13,786 nt of DNA from Lachnospiraceae bacterium (GCA_017615375.1 JAGAAH010000102.1:1-13786); one strand, 5' to 3'. Shown: positions 5,851 to 12,732, numbered from the stretch's first letter. Notes: generated by a model from the letters alone, not told the origin. Made by a program: numbers and translations.

Positions 5851-5876
5851 ACTATAAGCTAATCGGGATTTATTAT
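5831..5876 (+). terminator. terminator of the flavoprotein gene
   Basis: AATCCCGATTAG (5831-5842) and CTAATCGGGATT (5859-5870) pair perfectly across a 16-nt loop, followed by TATTATTAG. The U-tract is only moderate. Confidence 0.75.
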
Positions 5877-5910
5877 TAGATAGTATTATTTAAGGAGATA
5901 TAAGAGAAAA

Positions 5911-7008
5911 ATGAAATTAGGAATCGTCGGTTTACCGAACGTAGGTAAAAGTACATTATTTAACGCATTAACGAAGGCGGGTGCGCTTGCTGCGAATTAC
6001 CCGTTTGCGACGATAGATCCGAATGTGGGTGTTGTATCCGTACCGGATGAGAGAATCGTTAATTTGGGTAAGTTATATAACACCAAGAAGGTTACACCTG
6101 CAGTTATCGAATTCGTTGATATTGCAGGACTTGTAAAGGGTGCATCCAAGGGTGAAGGACTTGGCAATCAGTTCCTTGCCAATATTCGCGAGGTTGACGC
6201 AATCGTTCACGTAGTAAGATGTTTCGAGAATTCCAATATCACTCACGTAGAAGATACAATTGACCCTGTAAGAGATATAGAGACAATTAACTTAGAGCTT
6301 ATCTTCGCAGATCTTGAAGTGTTGGAGAGAAGATATGCAAAGACTTCGAAGTCAGCCAAGATGGACAAGGCTGCAGCCAAGGAATTGCCGGTTCTTGAAG
6401 CGATAAAAGCTCATCTTGAAGCAGGTAAGATGGCCAAGAGTCTTGAATTTACCGATGAAGATGAAATCGCGATAATGAAGGAATTAAACCTTCTTACCGC
6501 AAAGCCTACTATCTTTGCGGCTAACGTATCGGAAGATGATTTGGCTGATGACGGTGACAGCAATGCTCACGTTAAGGCAGTTAAGGAATTCGCAAAGAAC
6601 GACGGAGACGAAGTATTCGTTATCTGTGCAGAGATAGAGCAGGAGATTTCCGAACTTGATGATGACGAGAAGCAGATGTTCCTTGAAGACTTAGGACTTA
6701 AGGAATCCGGACTTGAAAAGCTCATTAAGGCAAGCTACAGACTCCTTGGTCTTATATCTTTCTTAACCGCAGGTGAAGATGAGTGCCGTGCATGGACAAT
6801 CAAGGTCGGTACCAAAGCGCCTCAGGCGGCAGGTAAGATTCATACAGACTTTGAGAGAGGTTTTATTAAGGCTGAAGTTGTTAACTATAAGGATCTTATG
6901 GAGCTTGGCTCAATGGCTGCAGCTAAGGAGAAAGGCCTTGTCGGACTTGAAGGAAAAGACTATGTGGTCAAAGACGGAGATGTAATTCTCTTCAGATTTA
7001 ATGTTTAA
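5911..7008 (+). CDS. ychF: redox-regulated ATPase YchF (OBG family)
   Basis: 365 residues, the normal full length. The P-loop GLPNVGKST is at residues 7-15 and is followed by LTKAGALAANYPFATIDPNVG, switch DIAGLVKGASKGEGLGN, and the altered G4 motif NVSED that gives YchF its ATP rather than GTP preference. The helical insert lies in the middle, and a TGS domain occupies the C-terminal part, ending GDVILFRFNV. YchF associates with ribosomes and is linked to oxidative-stress response and leaderless translation starts. The ribosome site AAGGAG is close to the ATG. The gene has its own promoter at 5822-5850. Nothing in the sequence is unusual. Confidence 0.97.
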   Translation: MKLGIVGLPNVGKSTLFNALTKAGALAANYPFATIDPNVGVVSVPDERIVNLGKLYNTKKVTPAVIEFVDIAGLVKGASKGEGLGNQFLANIREVDAIVHVVRCFENSNITHVEDTIDPVRDIETINLELIFADLEVLERRYAKTSKSAKMDKAAAKELPVLEAIKAHLEAGKMAKSLEFTDEDEIAIMKELNLLTAKPTIFAANVSEDDLADDGDSNAHVKAVKEFAKNDGDEVFVICAEIEQEISELDDDEKQMFLEDLGLKESGLEKLIKASYRLLGLISFLTAGEDECRAWTIKVGTKAPQAAGKIHTDFERGFIKAEVVNYKDLMELGSMAAAKEKGLVGLEGKDYVVKDGDVILFRFNV

Positions 7009-7039
7009 ATCGTTAAAAATTCGCGCTTTTACTTGCTTT

Positions 7040-7068
7040 TTGCAAATAGTTGATGTAGCATATAGTAT
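7040..7068 (+). promoter_or_regulatory. nrdR promoter
   Basis: TTGCAA (7040-7045), 17 nt, TAGTAT (7063-7068), 55 nt before the nrdR ATG. A near-palindrome (7059-7073, CATATA/TATATG) overlaps the -10 box. Confidence 0.5.
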
Positions 7069-7084
7069 ATATGGGTAGTAAATG

Positions 7085-7100
7085 GCACTATATGTAGTTT
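7085..7100 (+). promoter_or_regulatory. candidate NrdR box
   Basis: GCACTATATGTAGTTT matches 13 of 16 positions of the NrdR-box consensus (ACACTATATATAGTGT). NrdR boxes usually come in pairs about two or three helix turns apart; the upstream partner here, near the -10 at 7055-7073, is a poor match. This suggests autoregulation of nrdR. Confidence 0.5.
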
Positions 7101-7122
7101 ACATAACAGGAGGATTTGCTTA

Positions 7123-7578
7123 ATGAAGTGTCCGTTTTGCAGTAGTGAGAATACAAGAGTAATCGATTCAAGACCGGCTGACGACAATCGTTCTATTCGT
7201 CGTCGTCGTATCTGTGATGATTGCAATAAGAGATTTACCACATATGAGAAGGTTGAGACCATACCGCTTATCGTTATTAAGAAAGATAATAACAGAGAGC
7301 AGTACGATCGTTCCAAGATAGAAGCAGGTGTGCTTCGTGCTTGCCATAAGAGACCAATCTCCGCAGAGCAGATTAATAAGCTTGTTGATGATGTGGAGAC
7401 AGAGATTTTCGCAAGAGAAGAGAAGGAAGTTCCTTCATCCGAAATCGGCGAGATTGTAATGAGTCATCTTAAGGACTTGGAAGCAGTTGCATATGTAAGA
7501 TTTGCATCTGTATACCGTGAATTCAAGGATGTTAATACATTCATGAACGAATTAAAGAAGATTCTCGATAAGAAATAA
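7123..7578 (+). CDS. nrdR: transcriptional repressor NrdR
   Basis: 151 residues, the standard NrdR length. An N-terminal zinc ribbon has cysteines 3, 6, 31 and 34 (MKCPFCSSENTRVIDSRP ... ICDDCNKRFTTYE). The ATP-cone domain follows from about residue 49 (VIKKDNNREQYDRSKIEAGV ... VAYVRFASVYREF). NrdR senses ATP/dATP and represses ribonucleotide reductase operons by binding paired NrdR boxes. No ribonucleotide reductase gene is in the window; the only candidate box lies in the gene's own leader. The AGGAGG ribosome site at 7108-7113 supports the start. Confidence 0.97.
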   Translation: MKCPFCSSENTRVIDSRPADDNRSIRRRRICDDCNKRFTTYEKVETIPLIVIKKDNNREQYDRSKIEAGVLRACHKRPISAEQINKLVDDVETEIFAREEKEVPSSEIGEIVMSHLKDLEAVAYVRFASVYREFKDVNTFMNELKKILDKK

Positions 7579-7605
7579 GATAACAAAAAGTTCACAGATT
7601 TTACC

Positions 7606-7633
7606 TAAAGTAATTTTTGACCGCTTCCGATAT
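7606..7633 (+). promoter_or_regulatory. SigD (sigma-28)-like promoter
   Basis: TAAA (7606-7609), 17 nt, CCGATAT (7627-7633). This matches the flagellar/motility sigma factor consensus (TAAA, about 15-16 nt, CCGATAT) except that the spacer is about one base longer. No ordinary -35/-10 pair stands out in the same stretch. It drives the gene at 7700. Confidence 0.6.
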
Positions 7634-7649
7634 ACGTAATGTAACTACC

Positions 7650-7667
7650 GAGAGTGCAATGGATGCA
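7650..7667 (+). promoter_or_regulatory. small hairpin in leader
   Basis: GTGCA and TGCAC pair across ATGGA (about 7654-7668) in the leader between the SigD-like promoter and the ATG at 7700. The stem is only 5 bp and its role is unknown. Confidence 0.3.
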
Positions 7668-7699
7668 CGAGGGTAACACGGATAGTTGAGAGGTATGAT

Positions 7700-8059
7700 A
7701 TGAATATTACAGGAATTAGACCTTACGAGGCAGTAGGGTATTATGGTAAAATAAATAACGAAGTTAACGTAGCAAACGAAGCTAAGGAGCTTAAGGATAC
7801 AAGCGTTAAGTCTAACGGCGTTGATTTGGCAGCAAGAGCAAGACAGACAGAGACATCTTATGATTTCGCCAAGAAGTATGAGCCTGATAAGGTATACTCA
7901 ATGAAGGGTTCAGAAGTAGACATTACAAAGCTTGATATTATGAATTCAGTTCCTAAGGCAAGAAAGGACGAGGCAATCGCTCAGTTCAAGGAGTTCGTTC
8001 CTGCAGCACAGAAGAACGAAGGACGTCAGCTCGAGAACTTCGATATAGCATTGAACTAA
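7700..8059 (+). CDS. small conserved Clostridia protein, possibly motility-linked
   Basis: 119 residues; I do not recognise a named family. The N-terminus MNITGIRPYEAVGYYGK resembles the flexible starts of small flagellar-locus proteins of Lachnospiraceae and, loosely, FlgM, but the FlgM sigma-binding C-terminus is not evident. The core runs YDFAKKYEPDKVYSMKGSEVDITKLDI and then KDEAIAQFKEFVPA; the end is ENFDIALN. There is no signal peptide, cysteine or membrane segment; it is charged and largely helical. The GAGAGG ribosome site sits at 7689-7694. It is monocistronic, with a SigD-like promoter (7606-7633) upstream and a terminator downstream. A motility-linked role is inferred from that promoter only. 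Confidence 0.85.
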   Translation: MNITGIRPYEAVGYYGKINNEVNVANEAKELKDTSVKSNGVDLAARARQTETSYDFAKKYEPDKVYSMKGSEVDITKLDIMNSVPKARKDEAIAQFKEFVPAAQKNEGRQLENFDIALN

Positions 8060-8072
8060 TGAATTTTTTAAC

Positions 8073-8101
8073 GGGGTCGGATTTAATCCGGCCCCCTTTT
8101 T
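8073..8101 (+). terminator. terminator between the small protein and yqeG
   Basis: GGGGTCGG (8073-8080) pairs with CCGGCCCC (8088-8095) including one G-U pair, followed by CTTTTT. It abuts the AAGGAG ribosome site of yqeG (8102-8107), leaving no room for a promoter between. Confidence 0.85.
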
Positions 8102-8112
8102 AAGGAGTAAAT

Positions 8113-8625
8113 ATGGGATTGTTTTTTCCTAAAGCATACGAGAAAACAACGTATGACATTGATTTTGAAAAGCTCTATGCCGCAGGGTACAGAGGAATTA
8201 TATTTGATATTGACAATACGCTTGTTGAACATGGCGCGCCGGCAGATGCCCGCGCGATAGAGCTTTTTGATAGGTTAAAAGCGCTTGGATTTAAGATTTG
8301 TCTTGTGTCCAACAACAAAGAACCGCGTGTTAAGTCATTTAATGATGAAGTTAAGGCATTCTATATCCATAAAGCCGGAAAACCAATGAGAAAAGGGTAT
8401 ATACGTGCCATGGAGATTATGGAAACCGATAAGACCAATACGGTATCTATCGGAGATCAGATATTTACGGATACGGTCGGTGCCAATAACGCGGGTGTCA
8501 AATCAATTCTGGTCGGTAAAATCGCAAGACACGAGGAAATCCAGATAGTTTTAAAGCGTTTCCTCGAATTTTTTGTGCTTTTATGCTATAAGATAAGCGG
8601 AAAGAGCAAGAAAAAGTTCTATTAA
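8113..8625 (+). CDS. yqeG: YqeG-family HAD-superfamily phosphatase
   Basis: 170 residues, the usual YqeG (HAD IIIA) length. Motif I is FDIDNTLV (D32, D34), motif II is LVSNN, then AGKPMRKGYIRAM contributes the motif III lysine, and SIGDQIFTDTVGANNAG is motif IV. Related enzymes dephosphorylate lipid or sugar phosphates (phosphatidylglycerophosphate phosphatase in some relatives); the substrate here is not established. The ATG follows AAGGAG. Because the preceding terminator ends exactly at the ribosome site, expression probably depends on read-through or an internal promoter. No terminator is seen after the stop; a palindrome-embedded promoter for efp follows. Confidence 0.93.
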   Translation: MGLFFPKAYEKTTYDIDFEKLYAAGYRGIIFDIDNTLVEHGAPADARAIELFDRLKALGFKICLVSNNKEPRVKSFNDEVKAFYIHKAGKPMRKGYIRAMEIMETDKTNTVSIGDQIFTDTVGANNAGVKSILVGKIARHEEIQIVLKRFLEFFVLLCYKISGKSKKKFY

Positions 8626-8637
8626 TAAGAAAAAAGC

Positions 8638-8679
8638 TTGAAAAGAACAATCATATAATATATAATATTATAGATTGTT
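8638..8679 (+). promoter_or_regulatory. efp promoter inside a long inverted repeat
   Basis: TTGAAA (8638-8643), 17 nt, TATAAT (8661-8666): a consensus promoter. It overlaps a 15-bp inverted repeat, AACAATC + TATAATAT (8646-8661, with one bulged A at 8653) against ATATTATA + GATTGTT (8665-8679), whose centre is the -10 box. No T-run follows, so it is not a terminator. A second small hairpin, TGCCA/TGGCA (8679-8692), follows in the leader. Confidence 0.6.
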
Positions 8680-8756
8680 GCCATTAGTGGCATGAATATT
8701 GATAATTATTATTGAATAAGTTTAAGATTAGTGATGTATGCTAAGGAGGAAAACGC

Positions 8757-9314
8757 ATGATTTCTGCAGGTGATTTCAGAAACGGTATGACTATTGAATA
8801 TGATGGAAAGGTATGCCAGATTATTGAATTCCAGCATGTTAAACCGGGTAAGGGAGCAGCTTTCGTACGTACAAAGTTAAAAGACGTTAAGAACGGTGGT
8901 GTTGTCGAGACATCATTCAGACCAACCGAGAAGTTCCCGGCTGCAAGAATAGATCGCAAGGATATGCAGTATCTTTACAATGACGGAGATCTTTACTACT
9001 TTATGGATCTTGAGTCATATGAGCAGATTGGTCTTAACAAGGACGCAATCGGTGACGCTCTTAAGTTTGTTAAGGATAACGAGATGGTTAAGGTATGTTC
9101 CCACAATGGTAACGTATTCGCAGTTGAACCGCCTCTCTTTGTAGAGCTTACAATTACAGAGACAGAGCCTGGATTCAAGGGTGATACGGCACAGGGTGCT
9201 ACAAAGCCGGCAATCGTTGAGACAGGTGCTCAGGTTTACGTTCCGTTATTCGTAGAGCAGGGCGAAGTAATCAAGATTGATACACGTACAGGCGAGTATC
9301 TTTCAAGAGTTTAA
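8757..9314 (+). CDS. efp: translation elongation factor P
   Basis: 185 residues, the standard three-domain EF-P length. Domain I has the tip loop [14 protein letters not shown] with Lys32, the position that is post-translationally modified in many bacteria. Domains II and III follow, with the C-terminal signature near [16 protein letters not shown] and [20 protein letters not shown] relieves ribosome stalling at polyproline stretches. AAGGAGG lies before the ATG. The gene has its own promoter (8638-8666) and a clean terminator. The modification route cannot be told: no EpmA/B or YmfI-type gene is in the window. Confidence 0.98.
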   Translation: MISAGDFRNGMTIEYDGKVCQIIEFQHVKPGKGAAFVRTKLKDVKNGGVVETSFRPTEKFPAARIDRKDMQYLYNDGDLYYFMDLESYEQIGLNKDAIGDALKFVKDNEMVKVCSHNGNVFAVEPPLFVELTITETEPGFKGDTAQGATKPAIVETGAQVYVPLFVEQGEVIKIDTRTGEYLSRV

Positions 9315-9326
9315 TAAGATTATTAT

Positions 9327-9357
9327 TAAGGAGAACCGAAAGGTTCTCCTTATTTTT
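9327..9357 (+). terminator. efp terminator
   Basis: TAAGGAGAACC (9327-9337) and GGTTCTCCTTA (9342-9352) pair perfectly across a GAAA tetraloop, followed by TTTTTA. It is a textbook intrinsic terminator. Confidence 0.95.
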
Positions 9358-9414
9358 ATATTTTGATTTATAAATAATTTTACTAATCTTTAAGTGAATC
9401 CATAAATTATATGC

Positions 9415-9446
9415 TTGTAATTTGGTATATAGGGTGTTATTATAAT
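9415..9446 (+). promoter_or_regulatory. iscR operon promoter
   Basis: TTGTAA (9415-9420), 17 nt, TATTAT (9438-9443), overlapping TATAAT (9441-9446). Transcription would start near 9450, just before a tandem repeat. The region 9358-9414 is AT-rich with no other feature seen. Confidence 0.5.
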
Positions 9447-9459
9447 TCTGACAGAAATA

Positions 9460-9519
9460 GTAGGAATTGAAATTGTAAGAATTAAAGTTGTAGGAATTAA
9501 ATCGGTAGGATTTATATTT
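9460..9519 (+). repeat. four 15-bp tandem repeats in the iscR leader
   Basis: Four contiguous 15-bp units at 9460, 9475, 9490 and 9505 share the core GTAGGAATT (GTAAGAATT in unit 2, GTAGGATTT in unit 4) followed by an AT-rich tail. They lie between the predicted start site and the iscR ATG. AGGAATT-type half-sites resemble those of Rrf2-family regulators such as CymR, so they may be operator sites for the regulator itself. Confidence 0.75.
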
Positions 9520-9534
9520 AAGTGAGGTAATCAC

Positions 9535-9963
9535 ATGAAACTATCTACAAAAGGACGTTACGGGTTAAGAGCTTTTGTCGATATAGCGATTTATTCGGAA
9601 AAAGAACCTGTATCGCTTGCGGAAGTCGCCAAGCGACAGGACATTTCGATAAGCTATCTCGAGCAGCTTATGACGAAGCTTAAGAAAGCCAATCTTGTGG
9701 AGGCGGTTCGCGGTGCATCGGGCGGATATGTATTATCAAGAAAACCCGAGGATATCTCGGTTGGAGATGTGTTAAGAGCTTTAGAAGGCGACTTATCTCC
9801 GGTAGAATGCGCGACGGAAGAAGAGTCTTGCGAGCATAGCTGCGGAGCAACCGGGCATTGCACGACGAGACTTGTATGGAAGAAGATTAACGATAGCGTC
9901 AATGACACTATTAACAATATATTTATTAGCGAGCTTGTAGCAGATAGCCGCAAAGGAGAATAA
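9535..9963 (+). CDS. iscR: Rrf2-family Fe-S cluster regulator (IscR-like)
   Basis: 142 residues. The Rrf2 winged helix is clear: MKLSTKGRYGLRAFVDIA, SLAEVAKRQDISISYLEQLMTKLKKANLV, then the wing VRGASGGYVLSR. The effector region holds cysteines 92, 99, 103 and 109, consistent with binding an Fe-S cluster as in IscR; CymR, which binds cysteine synthase instead, lacks such a set. The gene opens the nifS-nifU operon, the usual place for IscR-type regulators, and is separated from nifS by 5 nt. It probably represses its own operon through the repeats at 9460-9519. The ribosome site is GTGAGG. Confidence 0.92.
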   Translation: MKLSTKGRYGLRAFVDIAIYSEKEPVSLAEVAKRQDISISYLEQLMTKLKKANLVEAVRGASGGYVLSRKPEDISVGDVLRALEGDLSPVECATEEESCEHSCGATGHCTTRLVWKKINDSVNDTINNIFISELVADSRKGE

Positions 9964-9968
9964 TCATT

Positions 9969-11153
9969 ATGGATAGAATAGTATATCTTGATAATGCAGC
10001 AACAACCAAGGTTCGTCCGGAAGTTGTCGAGACTATGCTTCCGTTTTTTACGGAAAACTACGGTAATGCATCTGCAATTTATTCTGTAGGAGCTAAGGCA
10101 AAGGAAGCATTGACGAATGCAAGAACGAAAGTAGCTGAATTAATCGGAGCCAATACCGATGAAATTTACTTTACGGCAGGCGGTTCCGAAGCTGATAACT
10201 GGGCTTTGAAAGCTACAGCAGAGTTATTGAAGGATGAGGACAAGCACATTATTACATCGAAGATTGAGCACCATGCAATACTTCATACTTGCGAATACCT
10301 TGAGAAGAACGGTTTTGAAGTAACATATCTTGACGTGGATGAAGATGGTATAGTATCTCCTGAAGCAGTTGAGAAAGCTATTCGTCCTGATACAATCTTA
10401 GTATCTATCATGTTTGCAAATAACGAAATCGGTACAATCGAGCCTATTAAGGAAATCGGCGAAGTTGTTCATAAGCATGGAATTTACTTCCATACCGATG
10501 CTGTTCAGGCATTCGGACAGGTACACATTAATGTAGATGAGATGAATATCGATATGCTTTCTGCAAGCGGACATAAGTTATACGGACCTAAGGGAGTCGG
10601 AATGCTCTACATTAGAAAGGGCGTTAAGATTAAGTCGTTTGTACACGGCGGTGCTCAGGAAAGAAAGCGTCGTGCAGGTACTGAAAATATTCCGGGTATC
10701 GTGGGATTCGGCAAGGCTTGCGAGATTGCAAAAGCTACACTTGATGAGAGAATCAAGAAGGAATCGGAGCTTCGTGATTACTTAATCGGAAGACTTGAAA
10801 ATGAGATTCCTTATACCAAGATTAACGGTTCAAGAACCCATAGACTTCCTAATAACGTTAATGCATGCTTTAGATTTATTGAAGGCGAATCAATGCTTAT
10901 TATGCTTGATGGTAAGGGAATATGCGGTTCGTCGGGTTCCGCATGTACATCTGGTTCATTAGACCCGTCTCATGTACTTCTTGCAATCGGACTTCCTCAT
11001 GAGATTGCGCATGGTTCACTTAGACTTACATTAAGTTATGAGACAACCAAGGAAGAGATTGATTATACGGTTGATGAATTAAAGAAGATTATAGAGACAT
11101 TAAGAGCAATGTCACCGCTTTACGAAGATTTCGTAAAGAAGCAGAATAAATAG
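9969..11153 (+). CDS. nifS: cysteine desulfurase NifS/IscS
   Basis: 394 residues. A class V PLP enzyme that takes sulfur from L-cysteine and passes it to a scaffold. Visible sites are YLDNAATTKV at the start, TAGGSEADNWAL, EHHAILHTCEYL with the PLP-stacking histidine near 101-102, HTDAVQ with Asp177, SASGHK with the PLP Lys203, and the sulfur-carrying Cys326 in GSSGSACTSGS on a group I (IscS/NifS) type loop. The ribosome site GGAG lies within the iscR 3' end. The scaffold gene follows after 23 nt, so the pair forms a minimal ISC/NIF assembly unit. A tRNA thiolase (MnmA), often next in Clostridia, is absent here. Confidence 0.97.
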   Translation: MDRIVYLDNAATTKVRPEVVETMLPFFTENYGNASAIYSVGAKAKEALTNARTKVAELIGANTDEIYFTAGGSEADNWALKATAELLKDEDKHIITSKIEHHAILHTCEYLEKNGFEVTYLDVDEDGIVSPEAVEKAIRPDTILVSIMFANNEIGTIEPIKEIGEVVHKHGIYFHTDAVQAFGQVHINVDEMNIDMLSASGHKLYGPKGVGMLYIRKGVKIKSFVHGGAQERKRRAGTENIPGIVGFGKACEIAKATLDERIKKESELRDYLIGRLENEIPYTKINGSRTHRLPNNVNACFRFIEGESMLIMLDGKGICGSSGSACTSGSLDPSHVLLAIGLPHEIAHGSLRLTLSYETTKEEIDYTVDELKKIIETLRAMSPLYEDFVKKQNK

Positions 11154-11176
11154 GATAATAGTGGAGGGTAAAGAAT

Positions 11177-11614
11177 ATGTATAGTGAAAAGGTAATGGAT
11201 CATTTTCAGCATCCGAGAAACGTTGGTGAGATAGAGAATGCATCAGGCGTAGGTACCGTAGGTAACGCAAAGTGCGGAGATATCATGAGAATGTATCTTG
11301 ATATCGATGATAACGGCATTATAAGAGATTGTAAGTTCAAGACATTCGGATGTGGTGCCGCAGTTGCAACATCATCAATGGCAACTGAACTTGTAATGGG
11401 TAAGACCATTGAAGAGGCGTTAAAAGTTACCAACCAGGCAGTTATGGAGGCGCTTGACGGACTTCCTCCTGTTAAGGTACATTGCTCACTTCTTGCAGAA
11501 GAAGCAATCCATGCAGCGCTTTGGGATTATGCAGAGAAGCATGGTATTACGATAGAAGGCCTTAAGAAACCAAAGTCTGATATTTCCGAAGGCGAAGAAG
11601 AAGAGGAATACTAA
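11177..11614 (+). CDS. nifU: Fe-S scaffold protein NifU/IscU (IscU-type domain)
   Basis: 145 residues, IscU-like single-domain form without the NifU ferredoxin and Nfu domains. The cluster ligands are in place: Cys33 with Asp35 (NAKCGD), Cys59 (KFKTFGCGAAVATSS) and Cys103 (VHCSLLAEEAI). It starts MYSEKVMDHFQHPRNVGE as typical members do, and ends in an acidic tail (SEGEEEEEY). It builds clusters with sulfur from NifS. The HscA-binding LPPVK sequence (residues 96-100) is kept although no HscAB genes are visible. The ribosome site is GGAGGG. The operon ends here. Confidence 0.96.
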   Translation: MYSEKVMDHFQHPRNVGEIENASGVGTVGNAKCGDIMRMYLDIDDNGIIRDCKFKTFGCGAAVATSSMATELVMGKTIEEALKVTNQAVMEALDGLPPVKVHCSLLAEEAIHAALWDYAEKHGITIEGLKKPKSDISEGEEEEEY

Positions 11615-11661
11615 TATCACTCCCTATGGTGATTAATTGAATATAACTCACGTATGACAAA

Positions 11662-11690
11662 ATATCCGGAGAATAATCTCCGGATATCTT
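11662..11690. terminator. convergent terminator between nifU and the PAP2 gene
   Basis: ATATCCGGAGA (11662-11672) and TCTCCGGATAT (11677-11687) pair perfectly across ATAA. On the minus strand the stem is followed by TTTTG, on the plus strand by CTTTAA; it probably serves both converging transcripts, better on the minus strand. Confidence 0.8.
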
Positions 11691-11718
11691 TAATATAACC
11701 ATTTAATTTATGTATTCG

Positions 11719-12645
11719 TTATTTCTTGCTGAAAAGCTTATCTATAGGCTTAAAGCACATAGGATATATAGCCATCGGAATGAAGAGCACAAGTCCGTAG
11801 CGAATTGCTCGAACAAGGTAAGAAGCAAGGGTAGCTGATTCGCGGAAATCCTTACTGAATGGAAGCTTCAATAAGTAGTTGAGTCCGAAGTAAAGCGCCA
11901 GTGCTCCGATTATTCTTAAGATTCCGATGAAGATATTCTTTGGTTTTTCAAAGTTAACGAATCTCTTCTCAAAAAGATCTGCCGCAAATACGCCGACCAT
12001 CATACCATAACTTGAATAGAAGTCGGTCGTCTTGCAGAAGAAAAAGCCCGGAAGAAAGACGATAAGCCATATAAGATATATTATCTTGTAATTCTTAATG
12101 AACTTCTCCATAAGAGAGAAAATACCAATACTTAAAAGACCTATGCCGTATCCTGCCAATACATCCGTAGGATAATGAACACCGAGTGCAAATCTTGAAA
12201 TGCCGACAAGAAGAATGATTATTGTTGCAATTGTGGAAAACCAACCCTTCTTAATCTTAATTGCGGCACCGCCCCAGATAGACATGCTTCCTGCGGAATG
12301 TCCGCTTGGGAAAGAGAAGCCCTGGTGCGATACATCATATAAGTCGTGTCCCGTATCTACCTGCTTAAGGCATTTTACATTATCATGTACGAAATAAGGA
12401 CGTAATCTGCAGAAAATATTCTTGATAAAGGAATAGCCGCAGCTTGCAACCATATAACGTCTCGCAACGTACTTTGCTGTTTCTTTGTCGTAGATAAAGT
12501 AAAGAATGCACATAACGCCGATTAAGATCATTTCTTCACCGAACGCCGAACAAATTGACATAAAGGATGTACCGAAACTTCCCAAATGTGCTTGAATCCA
12601 CTCCATAAGAGCAGGTTCCCAATTAAAATAGAATGTGTTGCCCAT
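11719..12645 (-). CDS. PAP2-family membrane phosphatase
   Basis: 308 residues, multi-pass membrane protein. The three catalytic motifs of the type 2 phosphatidic acid phosphatase family are complete: K75 ... R82-P83 (KNIFCRLRP), PSGH at 113-116, and SRFALGVHYPTD with S150, R151, H157 and D161. Six or more hydrophobic segments surround them, and the active site would face outward. Likely substrates are undecaprenyl pyrophosphate or lipid phosphates; sequence does not decide. The C-terminal half has extra membrane segments, longer than minimal PAP2 proteins. The ribosome site on the minus strand is AGGAG before ATG 12645. It is a single gene convergent to the Fe-S operon and divergent from gapA. 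Confidence 0.93.
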   Translation of the reverse strand: MGNTFYFNWEPALMEWIQAHLGSFGTSFMSICSAFGEEMILIGVMCILYFIYDKETAKYVARRYMVASCGYSFIKNIFCRLRPYFVHDNVKCLKQVDTGHDLYDVSHQGFSFPSGHSAGSMSIWGGAAIKIKKGWFSTIATIIILLVGISRFALGVHYPTDVLAGYGIGLLSIGIFSLMEKFIKNYKIIYLIWLIVFLPGFFFCKTTDFYSSYGMMVGVFAADLFEKRFVNFEKPKNIFIGILRIIGALALYFGLNYLLKLPFSKDFRESATLASYLVRAIRYGLVLFIPMAIYPMCFKPIDKLFSKK

Positions 12646-12703
12646 AACTTGAAACTCCTGTGTTTTTTAATAAACCTTAAATTGCGCTAATACAATTTTT
12701 CTT

Positions 12704-12732
12704 ATTATAGCACATTGTTTTAAAATAGTTAA
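12704..12732 (-). promoter_or_regulatory. PAP2 gene promoter (minus strand)
   Basis: On the minus strand, TTAACT (12732-12727), 17 nt, TATAAT (12709-12704), about 60 nt before the start codon. Confidence 0.6.

Noticed and set aside
7009..7039. Possible terminator after ychF
   Set aside because: There is a T-rich stretch but no stem with enough pairing.
8646..8679. Inverted repeat as the yqeG terminator
   Set aside because: The 3' arm is followed by GCCATTAG with no T-run, and a consensus promoter runs through it.
9271..9534. Minus-strand 87-codon frame rich in Asn, Tyr and Ser repeats
   Set aside because: It is the reverse reading of the AT-rich iscR leader and its tandem repeats; the repetitive SYNFNSYN-type product has no family features, and it covers the efp end and terminator.
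12200..12397. Plus-strand 65-codon frame opposite the PAP2 gene
   Set aside because: It lies entirely within the conserved PAP2 catalytic region on the other strand and has no ribosome site or family features.
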